Notes under the pieces: model-generated
Seen by the model: the letters and a program-made list of their open reading frames with translations, nothing else
Told to the model about the DNA's origin: nothing
Databases searched by the model: none
Part shown: positions 44,920 to 52,521 of the stretch, piece by piece
How the letters are laid out: each line of letters starts with the position of its first letter
Numbering within the stretch: the stretch's first letter is position 1
Assembly: GCA_963847235.1 (NCBI GenBank)
Contig: CAWJYU010000025.1
Location: 26,123 to 90,122 of the forward strand
Source of the DNA: JACDAN01 sp963847235
Lineage (GTDB): Bacteria; Actinomycetota; Thermoleophilia; Gaiellales; Gaiellaceae
Direction: 5' to 3'
Length of the DNA: 64,000 bases
Program-made: the position numbers and the translations under genes

Positions 44920-46533
44920 GTGGCGACTCGGCGGCATCGGCTCGCGGTGACCGGCGCCGTGTTCGTCTCCGGCGCCGTGGTCCTCGGGATGGAGATCGCG
45001 GCGAGCCGCGTGCTCGCGCCGTTCTTCGGCAACTCGCTGTTCGTCTGGGGCTCGCTGATCGGCATCGTCCTCGCCGGGCTGGCGATCGGGTACTGGGCGG
45101 GCGGCATGCTCGCCGACCGCTGGCCTGAACCGCGGCTCCTTGCGATCGTCATGGGCCTCGGCGCTCTCGGCGTGCTGGCGATCCCGGTCCTCGACGGGCC
45201 GGTCCTCGAGGCGATCGTCGAGTGGGATCCCGGCCCGCGGCTGAACCCGCTGCTTGCGGCGATCGCCCTCTTCGGCGCGCCGAGCATCATCCTCGCGGGA
45301 GTCGCGCCGATCGCCGTCCGTCTGCATGCGCAGTCGCTGGCGACCCTCGGCCACACCGCCGGCCGCCTCTTCGCGATCTCGACTGCCGGCTCGATCGCCG
45401 GCACCTTCGCAACCGCTTTCTGGCTGATCCCCGAGTTCGGCACCGATCAGTTGCTGGGGATCGCGGCGGCCGCGCTCTTCGTCGCAGCCACGCTCTTCGC
45501 GTTTGCCGAGCGCCTCGTCGGCACCGCGGCTGTCGCGCTCTGCGGCGCGGTCCTGGCCGGGGCAGCTGCGGTCGCGCTTGCGCCCGAGACCGGAGGAACG
45601 ATCAGCGACGCGGAGGCGCGCAACTGGTCGCCGCTCTACCGCCGGGCCGGATCGGTCAGCGGACAGCAACCGACCGACACCGCCGGGCTCACGCTCCGCT
45701 ACTCGAAGGACACGAGGTACCACCGGCTCAGCGTCGCCGACGACGAAGAGAACCGGTACCTCCGCTTCGACAACTCGTACCAGAGCGGGATGATCAGGGC
45801 TCGCCCGTTCGCGACGGCATTCCAGTACTCGGACTACTTCCACCTCGCCCGCGCCTACAAGTCGGAGGTGAAGGACGTCCTCTTCATCGGGCTCGGAGGG
45901 GCCTCGTCGCCCAAGCGGCTCTGGCAGGACTTCCCCGACCTGCAGATGCAGGCAGTCGAGCTCGACCCGGTAGTCGTGGACGTCGCGCATGAGTACTTCG
46001 AGCTGCCGCGCGACTCCCGCATCAAGGTGGACGTGGACGACGGCCGTCAGTGGCTCGACGGCGACGACCGGCGCTGGGACGCGATCATGATCGACGCCTT
46101 CTACGCCGACGCGATCCCGTTCCACCTCTTCACCGCCGAGTTCATGGAGCTCGTCCGCTCGCGGCTCAACCCCGGCGGCGTGGTGGTCACGAACACGATC
46201 GGCGCGATCACCGGCGAGCAGTCGCGACTGTTCAGGTCCGTCTACCGGACGTACCGAACCGCCTTCCCGACCGTGCTCGTACACCCGGTGAAGACTCCGG
46301 GCGACGAGGGGGACTCCAGTGTGCGCAACCTGATGCTCGTCGCCACCGAGCAGGCGGAGCCCACCAAGGAGTTCCTCAACGAGCGCTGGCGCGAGGTTCG
46401 CGCTGAGTCGCCCAGCGCCCCGGATCTGACGCAGGCGATCAACGACAGGTACGACGCCGACGTCTCGGTCGCCGGTGTCCCGACGCTGACCGACGACTAC
46501 GCGCCGACCGACGCCCTCCTGCTCATCGAGTGA
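44920..46533 (+). CDS. Fused membrane/spermidine-synthase-like protein
   Basis: A 537-aa protein. The first 220 or so residues form about seven hydrophobic helices (GAVVLGMEIAASRVLAPFFGNSLFVWGSLIGIVLAGLAIGYWAGG is characteristic). Residues about 260-500 form a methyltransferase-like polyamine synthase fold (VLFIGLGGASSPKRLWQDFPDLQMQAVELDPVVVDVAHEYF; WDAIMIDAFYAD). Such fused MFS/spermidine synthases are common in actinobacteria; real aminopropyl transfer is unproven. The GTG at 44920 follows GGGGGT. Probably in one transcript with the upstream glycosyltransferase. Confidence 0.83.
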   Translation: MATRRHRLAVTGAVFVSGAVVLGMEIAASRVLAPFFGNSLFVWGSLIGIVLAGLAIGYWAGGMLADRWPEPRLLAIVMGLGALGVLAIPVLDGPVLEAIVEWDPGPRLNPLLAAIALFGAPSIILAGVAPIAVRLHAQSLATLGHTAGRLFAISTAGSIAGTFATAFWLIPEFGTDQLLGIAAAALFVAATLFAFAERLVGTAAVALCGAVLAGAAAVALAPETGGTISDAEARNWSPLYRRAGSVSGQQPTDTAGLTLRYSKDTRYHRLSVADDEENRYLRFDNSYQSGMIRARPFATAFQYSDYFHLARAYKSEVKDVLFIGLGGASSPKRLWQDFPDLQMQAVELDPVVVDVAHEYFELPRDSRIKVDVDDGRQWLDGDDRRWDAIMIDAFYADAIPFHLFTAEFMELVRSRLNPGGVVVTNTIGAITGEQSRLFRSVYRTYRTAFPTVLVHPVKTPGDEGDSSVRNLMLVATEQAEPTKEFLNERWREVRAESPSAPDLTQAINDRYDADVSVAGVPTLTDDYAPTDALLLIE

Positions 46534-46550
46534 GAGCTCTCTGACCGGGC

Positions 46551-46564
46551 TACCCTCTGACGGG
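46551..46564 (+). promoter_or_regulatory. Promoter box before lipoprotein gene
   Basis: GGGCTACCCT ends at 46556, 8 nt before the GTG at 46565. It is the same consensus as at the pfkA/tRNA-Leu, deoC and dnaJ starts. Confidence 0.45.
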
Positions 46565-47191
46565 GTGCACAAGGCTCTCGTGATCGTGCTGCTGGCGCTG
46601 GTGAGCGCCGGCTGCTCCATGGGTGACGACGGCGTCGAGGAGACGGCGTCGGCGCGCCAACAGTCGGCCGGCTGCCCGGCCGCCTGGGAGCCCGGCTGGC
46701 AGAAGCTCGCCGACGACGTCGGCATGCGCGTGTACTGCCCGAGCTGGATGCCGAGCCCGATCGACGCCGAGATCGGCGGCCAGTGGAACAGCGACGGCGC
46801 GATCGTCGACGACAAGGACAAGAGCTACCTCGCAGGGTTCCTCTGGCACGAGGCGGGGAGCGGCGACGTGCACGTCAACTTCCGCGGCTATCCCGGCAAG
46901 ACCGCGATTCCGCAGTGCCTCGACACACAGACTTCCGGCGGGAAGACCCGCCGCCGCTCGGTGCCGTGCTTCAGCGACCGCCAGGGCACGCGCGAGGTCG
47001 GCGGCAAGACGGTGACCGTCTACACGGTCTCGCGGGACGCCGACCAGTGGCACGTCACCTATACATGGAAGGAGAACGGCTCGCTCTACGCGGTCAGCGA
47101 GCACGTCGCGCCGCCGCTCACCTTCCGGCGGGTGCTCCAGAACCTCGACCGGATCGTCGGCGGGCTCGAGGGCATCGAACCGAACGCGTAG
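46565..47191 (+). CDS. Putative lipoprotein of unknown function
   Basis: A 208-aa protein. The signal peptide ends in the lipobox LVSAGC (Cys17), so it should be a membrane-anchored exported lipoprotein. The mature part has four further Cys (QQSAGCP, VYCPSWMP, IPQCL, VPCF), suggesting disulfides, and mixed beta-strand character with no family I can name. Its stop codon overlaps by one base the GTG of the following peroxidase-like gene (TAGTG), so the two are probably translated together and may act together outside the membrane. Confidence 0.75.
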   Translation: MHKALVIVLLALVSAGCSMGDDGVEETASARQQSAGCPAAWEPGWQKLADDVGMRVYCPSWMPSPIDAEIGGQWNSDGAIVDDKDKSYLAGFLWHEAGSGDVHVNFRGYPGKTAIPQCLDTQTSGGKTRRRSVPCFSDRQGTREVGGKTVTVYTVSRDADQWHVTYTWKENGSLYAVSEHVAPPLTFRRVLQNLDRIVGGLEGIEPNA

Positions 47192-48604
47192 TGAAGCTCA
47201 CACGCAAGCAGCTGCTGGGCGGTGCGGCCGCCGGCGCACTGGGAGCTGCCGGGATCTACGAGCTCGTCGACCAGCTCGTCGACTCGCCGCCGCGCGCCGA
47301 GGCCGGCGAGCTGAGGGAGGAGCAGTACCTCCTGTCGGGGATGAAGCTGCTCACGCACGAGGGCGTCGAGGTCGTGGAGCCGCCGCTGCACCACCAGGTG
47401 GTGACGGCGCGGCTGCCTGGCGAGCGTCGACGCCGGCACCTCCTCGACGCCCAGCGCACGCTCGAGGACGCGATCGGCCGGATCGAGCGACGGTACGAGC
47501 CGAGCCCGGCCGGGCTGGCGGTCACGGTCGCGTGGGGGCTGCCCTACTTCCGTCGTGTGGTCCCCGGACCGGCGGGCCGGCATCTCCCCGTCGACCGACG
47601 CGCCTCGACGAGCGTCGACCGTCCGGTTTCGGCGCTGCTCGACGCACAACGCTTCCCGAGCGACCCGGACACGACCATCCTCGAGTCCAACGACGTCGCG
47701 TTCCTGCTCAGAAGCGACGAGCGCGAGCACGTGGCCGACGGCGCGCAGTCGCTCTTCGCCGACACGGACGGCCTCTTCGAGCTGACGAGCATCCGCAAGG
47801 GCTTCCAGGGAGGTGGGTTCTCCGGCGGGGCGGGCCTGCCGAAGTCGATGGCGACCGCGGCCGGCATCCAGGGTGCCGACCTGATCCCCGAAGGCGCGCA
47901 GCTCTTCCTCGGGTTCACGTCGACGCAGCGCGACACCCAGGGCCAGTCGCGGATCGCGAGCTTCGAGACGCTCGGCCTTGTCGACGTCCGGGACGGGTAC
48001 TTCCGCGGCGGGACTCACATGCACCTGTCCCACCTGTTCGAGAACGTCGAGGCCTGGTACCTCGACTTCGACTACCGCGACCGGGTGGACACGACCTTCC
48101 GGCCGGGCTTCCAGGCCCGTGAGGGTGCCCAGACGCTGCCGCAGAAGCCCGAGGACGCGGCGTCCGAGGACGACCTGAAGGGCGACTTCAGCCGCACCGG
48201 CACGATCGGGCACAGCGGCTCGATCCAGCCCACGTCGCGCCTGGGGATGGACACAACGGGTGCCGACGGCGAGGTGTATGCGCAAGGGCTCGGCGATCCC
48301 GCTCCGTGCGGACTTCAACACGCTCGACAACCCGTTCTTCTGGACCTCGGATCCCGAGCGCGACCGCCACTCCGAGCAGCCCGACGCCGGGCTGCACTTC
48401 ATCACCTTCAACCCGTCGAGCGACGACTTCCGGCGAAATCGCCTGGCGATGGACGGCGTGCTGCCGGACGGCACGCAGCTGCCGCTCGAGGCGCGCTCTC
48501 GGGCGCAGGGCCTCAACTCGGTCCTGCGGACGACGCACCGCCAGAACTACCTCGTGCCGCCGCGGAGCCGCCGCAGCTTCCCGTTGGTCGAGCTGCTCCG
48601 CTAG
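47191..48604 (+). CDS. Dyp-type-peroxidase-like exported protein; probable frame error near 48286
   Basis: About 470 aa after correction. The N-terminus KLTRKQLLGGAAAGALGAAG looks like a Tat-type or other signal peptide. Later segments resemble Dyp peroxidases: DGYFRGGTHMHLSHLFENVEAWY, and DAGLHFITFNPSSDDFRR near the C-terminus. The frame shifts near 48286, where CAAGGGCTC should read CAAGGCTC; that restores GSAIPLRADFNTLDNPFFW. Haem ligands cannot be assigned firmly, so peroxidase activity is a suggestion. Coupled to the lipoprotein gene upstream. Confidence 0.65.
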
Positions 48605-48680
48605 GGGTCAGACCCCAGCCCTCGCCGCGCCTGGCCATCAAGGCGGGAGCGCGTCGCGGGGCGGCTTGGGGTCAGACCCC
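48604..48680. repeat. Pair of GGGGTCAGACCCC palindromes
   Basis: Identical 13-bp palindromes at 48604-48616 and 48668-48680, with centres 64 bp apart, lie in the gap between the convergent peroxidase-like and pfkA genes. This could be a REP-type repeat or a bidirectional terminator. The intervening 51 bp are GC-rich with partial self-complementarity. Confidence 0.55.
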
Positions 48681-48719
48681 ATGAGCCGCCCAGACTCAAC
48701 CGGCCGAAGCGGACCTGGC

Positions 48720-49766
48720 CTAACCGAAGAATGCGCGGGCCGTGTCGAACCACTCCGGCGGGACGGTCTTCAGCTGACGCGTCGCGTCCTCGAGCGCGAC
48801 GTCGACGATCGCGTCGCCCTGGAGCGCCGCCATGCGGCCGAAGCGGCCTTGTTCCACGAGGTCGGCCGCCTTGAGGCCGAAGCGCGTCGCGAGGACGCGG
48901 TCTCGGGGCGTGGGGGAGCCGCCTCGCTGGACGTGGCCGAGGACCGTGACGCGAGTCTCGTAGCCCGTCTGGTCCTCGATGTCATGTGCGAGCGCCTCGC
49001 CGACGCCTCCCAGCCGGACGTGGCCGAACTGGTCGGTTTCCGCCTCCTGGACGACGGTCCGCTGCTCGCCCGACTCGTACGTGAGCTCATACCCCTCGCT
49101 GACGACCACGATCGAGAAGTCCTTGCCACGCTCGTGCCGCCGCCGCAGCTCCGCGCAGGCCGCCTCGACGGTGATCGGCTGCTCGGGGATCAGGATCGCG
49201 TCGGCCCCGCCTGCGATCCCGCTCATCACCGCGATCCAGCCCGTGTGCCGGCCCATCACCTCGACGACCATCACGCGGTTGTGCGACTCCGCCGTGGTGT
49301 GCAGCCGGTCGATCGCCTCGGTCGCGATCCAGACGGCCGTGTCGAAGCCGAACGTGTAGTCCGTGCCGGACAGGTCGTTGTCGATCGTCTTCGGAACGCC
49401 CACGACCGGGAACGCATGCTCGGCGTGGAGCCTGGCGGCGACGCCCAGCGTGTCCTCGCCGCCGACCGCGACGAGGGCGTCGAGGCGCTCCGCCTCCGCC
49501 GTGTCCAGGACCCGCTGCACGCCGTCCTCGCTCTTGAAGGGATTCGTCCTCGAGGTGCCGAGGATCGTGCCGCCTCGTGGGAGCAGGCCCGAGATCGCCC
49601 GGTAGTCGAGTGGGTGGAACAGCCGATCGGTCATCCCGCGCCAGCCCTCGCGGACGCCGATCACCTCGGAGCCGCGGTCGAGCGAGCGGCGCGTGACCGC
49701 GCGGATCACCGCGTTGAGCCCGGGACAGTCCCCTCCCCCGGTGAGGATCCCGATCCGGCCAGCCAC
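48720..49766 (-). CDS. pfkA: 6-phosphofructokinase, probably pyrophosphate-dependent
   Basis: A 348-aa phosphofructokinase phosphorylating fructose 6-phosphate. The N-terminus RIGILTGGGDCPGLNAVIR binds phosphate. Two diagnostic positions suggest pyrophosphate as donor: GGEDT at 102-106 has Asp where ATP enzymes have Gly (GGDGS), and PKTIDND at 125-131 has Lys where ATP enzymes have Gly. The catalytic Asp is D129. Actinobacterial group III enzymes share these residues. The GTG at 49766 lies exactly 6 nt after TAGGGT, part of a symmetric box shared with the tRNA gene. Confidence 0.92.
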   Translation of the reverse strand: MAGRIGILTGGGDCPGLNAVIRAVTRRSLDRGSEVIGVREGWRGMTDRLFHPLDYRAISGLLPRGGTILGTSRTNPFKSEDGVQRVLDTAEAERLDALVAVGGEDTLGVAARLHAEHAFPVVGVPKTIDNDLSGTDYTFGFDTAVWIATEAIDRLHTTAESHNRVMVVEVMGRHTGWIAVMSGIAGGADAILIPEQPITVEAACAELRRRHERGKDFSIVVVSEGYELTYESGEQRTVVQEAETDQFGHVRLGGVGEALAHDIEDQTGYETRVTVLGHVQRGGSPTPRDRVLATRFGLKAADLVEQGRFGRMAALQGDAIVDVALEDATRQLKTVPPEWFDTARAFFG

Positions 49767-49786
49767 AGGGCTACCCTAGAGGGAGC
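49767..49786. promoter_or_regulatory. Symmetric promoter shared by pfkA and tRNA-Leu
   Basis: GGGCTACCCTA (49768-49778) gives TACCCT on the plus strand, 9 nt before the mature tRNA 5' end, and TAGGGT on the minus strand, 6 nt before the pfkA GTG. The sequence is nearly identical to the 2882-2898 promoter. Confidence 0.55.
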
Positions 49787-49870
49787 GCCGAAGTGGCGGA
49801 ACTGGCAGACGCGCCGGACTCAAAATCCGGTGGCCTTCGGGCCGTGTGGGTTCGATTCCCACCTTCGGCA
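49787..49870 (+). tRNA. tRNA-Leu (anticodon CAA)
   Basis: 84 nt. Acceptor stem GCCGAAG/CTTCGGC with discriminator A, D arm, anticodon stem CCGGA/TCCGG around loop CTCAAAA (anticodon CAA, reads UUG), long class II variable arm, and T arm GTGGG-TTCGATT-CCCAC. CCA is not encoded. Confidence 0.96.
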
Positions 49871-49895
49871 TGCGCGTCGGTGCTGCGCGCCTCTT

Positions 49896-49968
49896 CGCTC
49901 GAAGTCTCACGACTTCGAGCGACCTCTCGGAAGCCGAGAGGTCGCGGAAAGTCGAAAAGACTTTCCGC
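49896..49968. terminator. Three consecutive perfect hairpins after tRNA-Leu
   Basis: Stems of 11, 11 and 10 bp (CGCTCGAAGTC; CGACCTCTCGG; GCGGAAAGTC with their complements) and loops of 4, 3 and 5 nt follow one another, neighbouring stems sharing 1-2 bases. There is no T-run. They may stop tRNA transcription, define the 3' end for processing, or form part of the 5' leader of the next gene. Confidence 0.6.
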
Positions 49969-50067
49969 GAAAGCTAGGGCACGTCGACCAGGCGAGGGTT
50001 CCAAGTTGCGGTGACGAACGGCAATCCGGATACTTGCCCCAGCGGAACTGGCGATGGAGGAGGCGTA

Positions 50068-51390
50068 GTGATTTTGAAGAAGCGAGGGGTACTCGGGTTC
50101 CTGATCTTGCTCGTTGCCGTCCTGGCCCTGGCAGCGGCCGGCTGCGGCGGTGACGACGACGACGGCGGAGACGGAGGCGGTGGCGGCGGCGGCGCCGCCG
50201 AAGCGCTCCCGTCGGCATCCTGCGGCCCGATCCGCCAGGGCGAGGAAGAGCCGGACGCGCTGATCGCGTCGGACTTCCCCTTGCAGGGCGCCAACCGCGC
50301 GCTCACCACCGAGATGGCAGACGCGATCGAGTACATGCTCGAGCAGCAGGACTGGAAGGCCGGCGACACGGTGCTCGGCTACCAGTCGTGTGACGACTCC
50401 ACGGCGCAGGCCGGGAGCTGGGACTCGGCGAAGTGCTCGTCGAATGCGCGCGCCTACGCCAACAACGCAAGCGTGATCGGCGTCATCGGCACGTTCAACT
50501 CCGGTTGCGCGAAGCTCGTGATCCCGATCGCGAACCGCGAGTCGCTCGCGATGGTCAGCCCGGCCAACACGTATCCGGGCCTGACGGAGGGCGGCCCCGG
50601 CACCGAGGCCGGCGAGCCGGACAACTACTACCCCTCCGGCACGCGGAACTACGCCCGCGTCGTCTGGAACGACCAGTTCCAGGGTGCGGCGAATGCGCAG
50701 TACGCGGATGAGCTCGGCCTGAAGAAGATCTTCATCCTCAACGACGGCGAGACGTACGGCCTCGGAATCGCGACGCTGTTCGCCGAGTACGCGGAGAAGC
50801 TGGGGATCCAGATCCTCGGGAACCAGAAGTGGGACAAAAAGGCGTCGAGCTACGAGTCCCTGGCCAGCCGGGTCCAGTCGTCGGGCGCTGACGCCGTCTT
50901 CCTCGGCGGCATCGTCTGCAACAACGGCGGCAAGCTGATCAAGGACATCAAGGCCGGAGCACCTGACGTCCAGCTGCTCGGGCCCGACGGGTGGACGCCG
51001 ATCTCGGCGACCATCGAGGGTGCGGGCGCCGCGGCGAACGAGATGTACATCACCCAGCCGGGTGTCCCGGTCGATCAGCTGAAGGGCGCCGGCAAGGAGT
51101 TCGTCGACGGGTTCACCGAGGCTGACGGCAAGGCCCCGAACCCGTACACGGCGTACGCCGCGCAGGCGGCCGAGGTCCTGCTCGCCGCAATCGAGAAGGG
51201 CGGTACCGACCGGGCGGCCGTCTCGTCCGCGCTCTTCGAGACCGACGTGACGGACGGCATCATCGGTTCGTTCCAGATCGACGAGAACGGCGACACGACG
51301 CTCGGTTTGGTCTCCGTGTACCAGGTCAAGAACGGTGAGGAGACGTACGTCAAGAGCGTCACCCCGGAGCTCGAGTTCGTCGAGGGCTAA
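50068..51390 (+). CDS. ABC transporter substrate-binding lipoprotein (branched-chain amino acid type)
   Basis: A 440-aa protein. The signal peptide ends in lipobox LAAAGC, followed by an Asp/Gly-rich linker (GGDDDDGGDGGGGGGG) and a type I periplasmic-binding domain: ALIASDFPLQGANR, AYANNASVIGVIGTFNSGCAKLVIPIANRESLAMVSPANTY, GADAVFLGGI. It is the receptor of Liv transporter 2. The ligand is unknown, but the family binds amino acids, amides or aromatic acids. The GTG at 50068 follows GGAGGAGG. A strong terminator hairpin separates it from the permease genes, so this receptor can be made in excess. Confidence 0.9.
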   Translation: MILKKRGVLGFLILLVAVLALAAAGCGGDDDDGGDGGGGGGGAAEALPSASCGPIRQGEEEPDALIASDFPLQGANRALTTEMADAIEYMLEQQDWKAGDTVLGYQSCDDSTAQAGSWDSAKCSSNARAYANNASVIGVIGTFNSGCAKLVIPIANRESLAMVSPANTYPGLTEGGPGTEAGEPDNYYPSGTRNYARVVWNDQFQGAANAQYADELGLKKIFILNDGETYGLGIATLFAEYAEKLGIQILGNQKWDKKASSYESLASRVQSSGADAVFLGGIVCNNGGKLIKDIKAGAPDVQLLGPDGWTPISATIEGAGAAANEMYITQPGVPVDQLKGAGKEFVDGFTEADGKAPNPYTAYAAQAAEVLLAAIEKGGTDRAAVSSALFETDVTDGIIGSFQIDENGDTTLGLVSVYQVKNGEETYVKSVTPELEFVEG

Positions 51391-51412
51391 CTAGGACAGC
51401 TCAATCGAACGC

Positions 51413-51446
51413 GTCGGGGGAGGACAGCCGTCCTCCCCCGACTTTT
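51413..51446 (+). terminator. Intrinsic terminator between receptor and permease genes
   Basis: GTCGGGGGAGGAC (51413-51425) pairs perfectly with 51430-51442 across an AGCC loop, followed by TTTT. Partial read-through would let the permease and ATPase genes be expressed at lower level than the receptor. Confidence 0.8.
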
Positions 51447-51457
51447 CGAAAGGACGA

Positions 51458-52513
51458 ATGGCCACTCAGGCGCGCCGTCTTCCGTTTCCCACACTCGCCG
51501 GCCGGCTGCCGCAGTACATCGCGCCCGCGATCGCGGTGCTCCTCGTCGGCATGGTCGTCATCTGGCTCGGCGTCAACTTCATCAAGACGCCGAGCGAGTT
51601 CTATCGCCTCTTCCTGATCGGCCTTACGAACGGCGCGATCTACGGCCTGGTCGCGCTCGGGTACTCGCTCGTCTACGGCATCCTCGAGCTGATCAACTTC
51701 GCCCACGGCGACGTGTTCATGCTCGGCGGCATGCTCGTGGCCACCATGGTCTCGAGCTTCGGGCTCGCAGGCGAGTCCGGTCTCTTCCTCTGGTCGATGA
51801 TCCTGCTCATGCTCGTGATCGTGATGGCGTTCTGCGCCATCCTCAACACGAGCATCGAGCTGGTCGCCTACCGTCGGCTCCGCCACGCCCCCCGCCTGGC
51901 CCCCTTGATCACCGCGATCGGGATGTCGTTCATCCTCCAGAACGTCGGGCTCGTGTGGAAGGGCGCACGGCCGACGTCGGTCGACTCGATCCTCCCGCGG
52001 GGCGAGGTCTTCACGATCGGCGGCGTCGCGTATACGTGGGACAAGCTCATCGTCTTGCTCTTCACCGTTCCGGTGCTGCTCCTCCTGATGTGGCTGGTGC
52101 AGAAGACTCGGCAGGGCAAGGCGATGCGCGCGACCGCCCAGGACCGGGACGCCGCGGCCATGATGGGGATCAACGTGAACCGGACGATCTCGTTCACGTT
52201 CTTCATCGCCGGCGCGCTCGCCGGGAGTGCCGGCCTCCTCTACGCGCTCTACATCACGAACATTCGCTACGACGAGGGCTTCCGTCTCGGCCTGATCGCC
52301 TTCACCGCCGCAGTTATCGGCGGGATCGGGAACCTGCCAGGAGCGGTCCTCGGCGGCCTGTTGATCGCGATGATCGAGTCGTTCAACAACGGCCTCGGCT
52401 GGGCAACGCCGGGCAGCGACTGGACGCAGTCGATCATCTTCGCCCTGCTGATCATCATCCTCGTCTTCCGGCCCGAGGGCCTCCTTGGCGAGCAAGTTCC
52501 CGAGGGCGGCTAG
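51458..52513 (+). CDS. livH: Branched-chain amino acid ABC transporter permease LivH (system 2)
   Basis: A 351-aa permease, eight or so membrane helices with a 40-residue N-terminal extension. NGAIYGLVALGYSLVYGILELINFAHGDVFMLGG is the LivH signature; GKAMRATAQDRDAAAMMGINVNRTI is the ATPase-contact loop; FRPEGLLGEQ closes it. SD AGGA precedes the ATG. Confidence 0.92.
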   Translation: MATQARRLPFPTLAGRLPQYIAPAIAVLLVGMVVIWLGVNFIKTPSEFYRLFLIGLTNGAIYGLVALGYSLVYGILELINFAHGDVFMLGGMLVATMVSSFGLAGESGLFLWSMILLMLVIVMAFCAILNTSIELVAYRRLRHAPRLAPLITAIGMSFILQNVGLVWKGARPTSVDSILPRGEVFTIGGVAYTWDKLIVLLFTVPVLLLLMWLVQKTRQGKAMRATAQDRDAAAMMGINVNRTISFTFFIAGALAGSAGLLYALYITNIRYDEGFRLGLIAFTAAVIGGIGNLPGAVLGGLLIAMIESFNNGLGWATPGSDWTQSIIFALLIIILVFRPEGLLGEQVPEGG

Positions 52514-52521
52514 GTAGCTAG

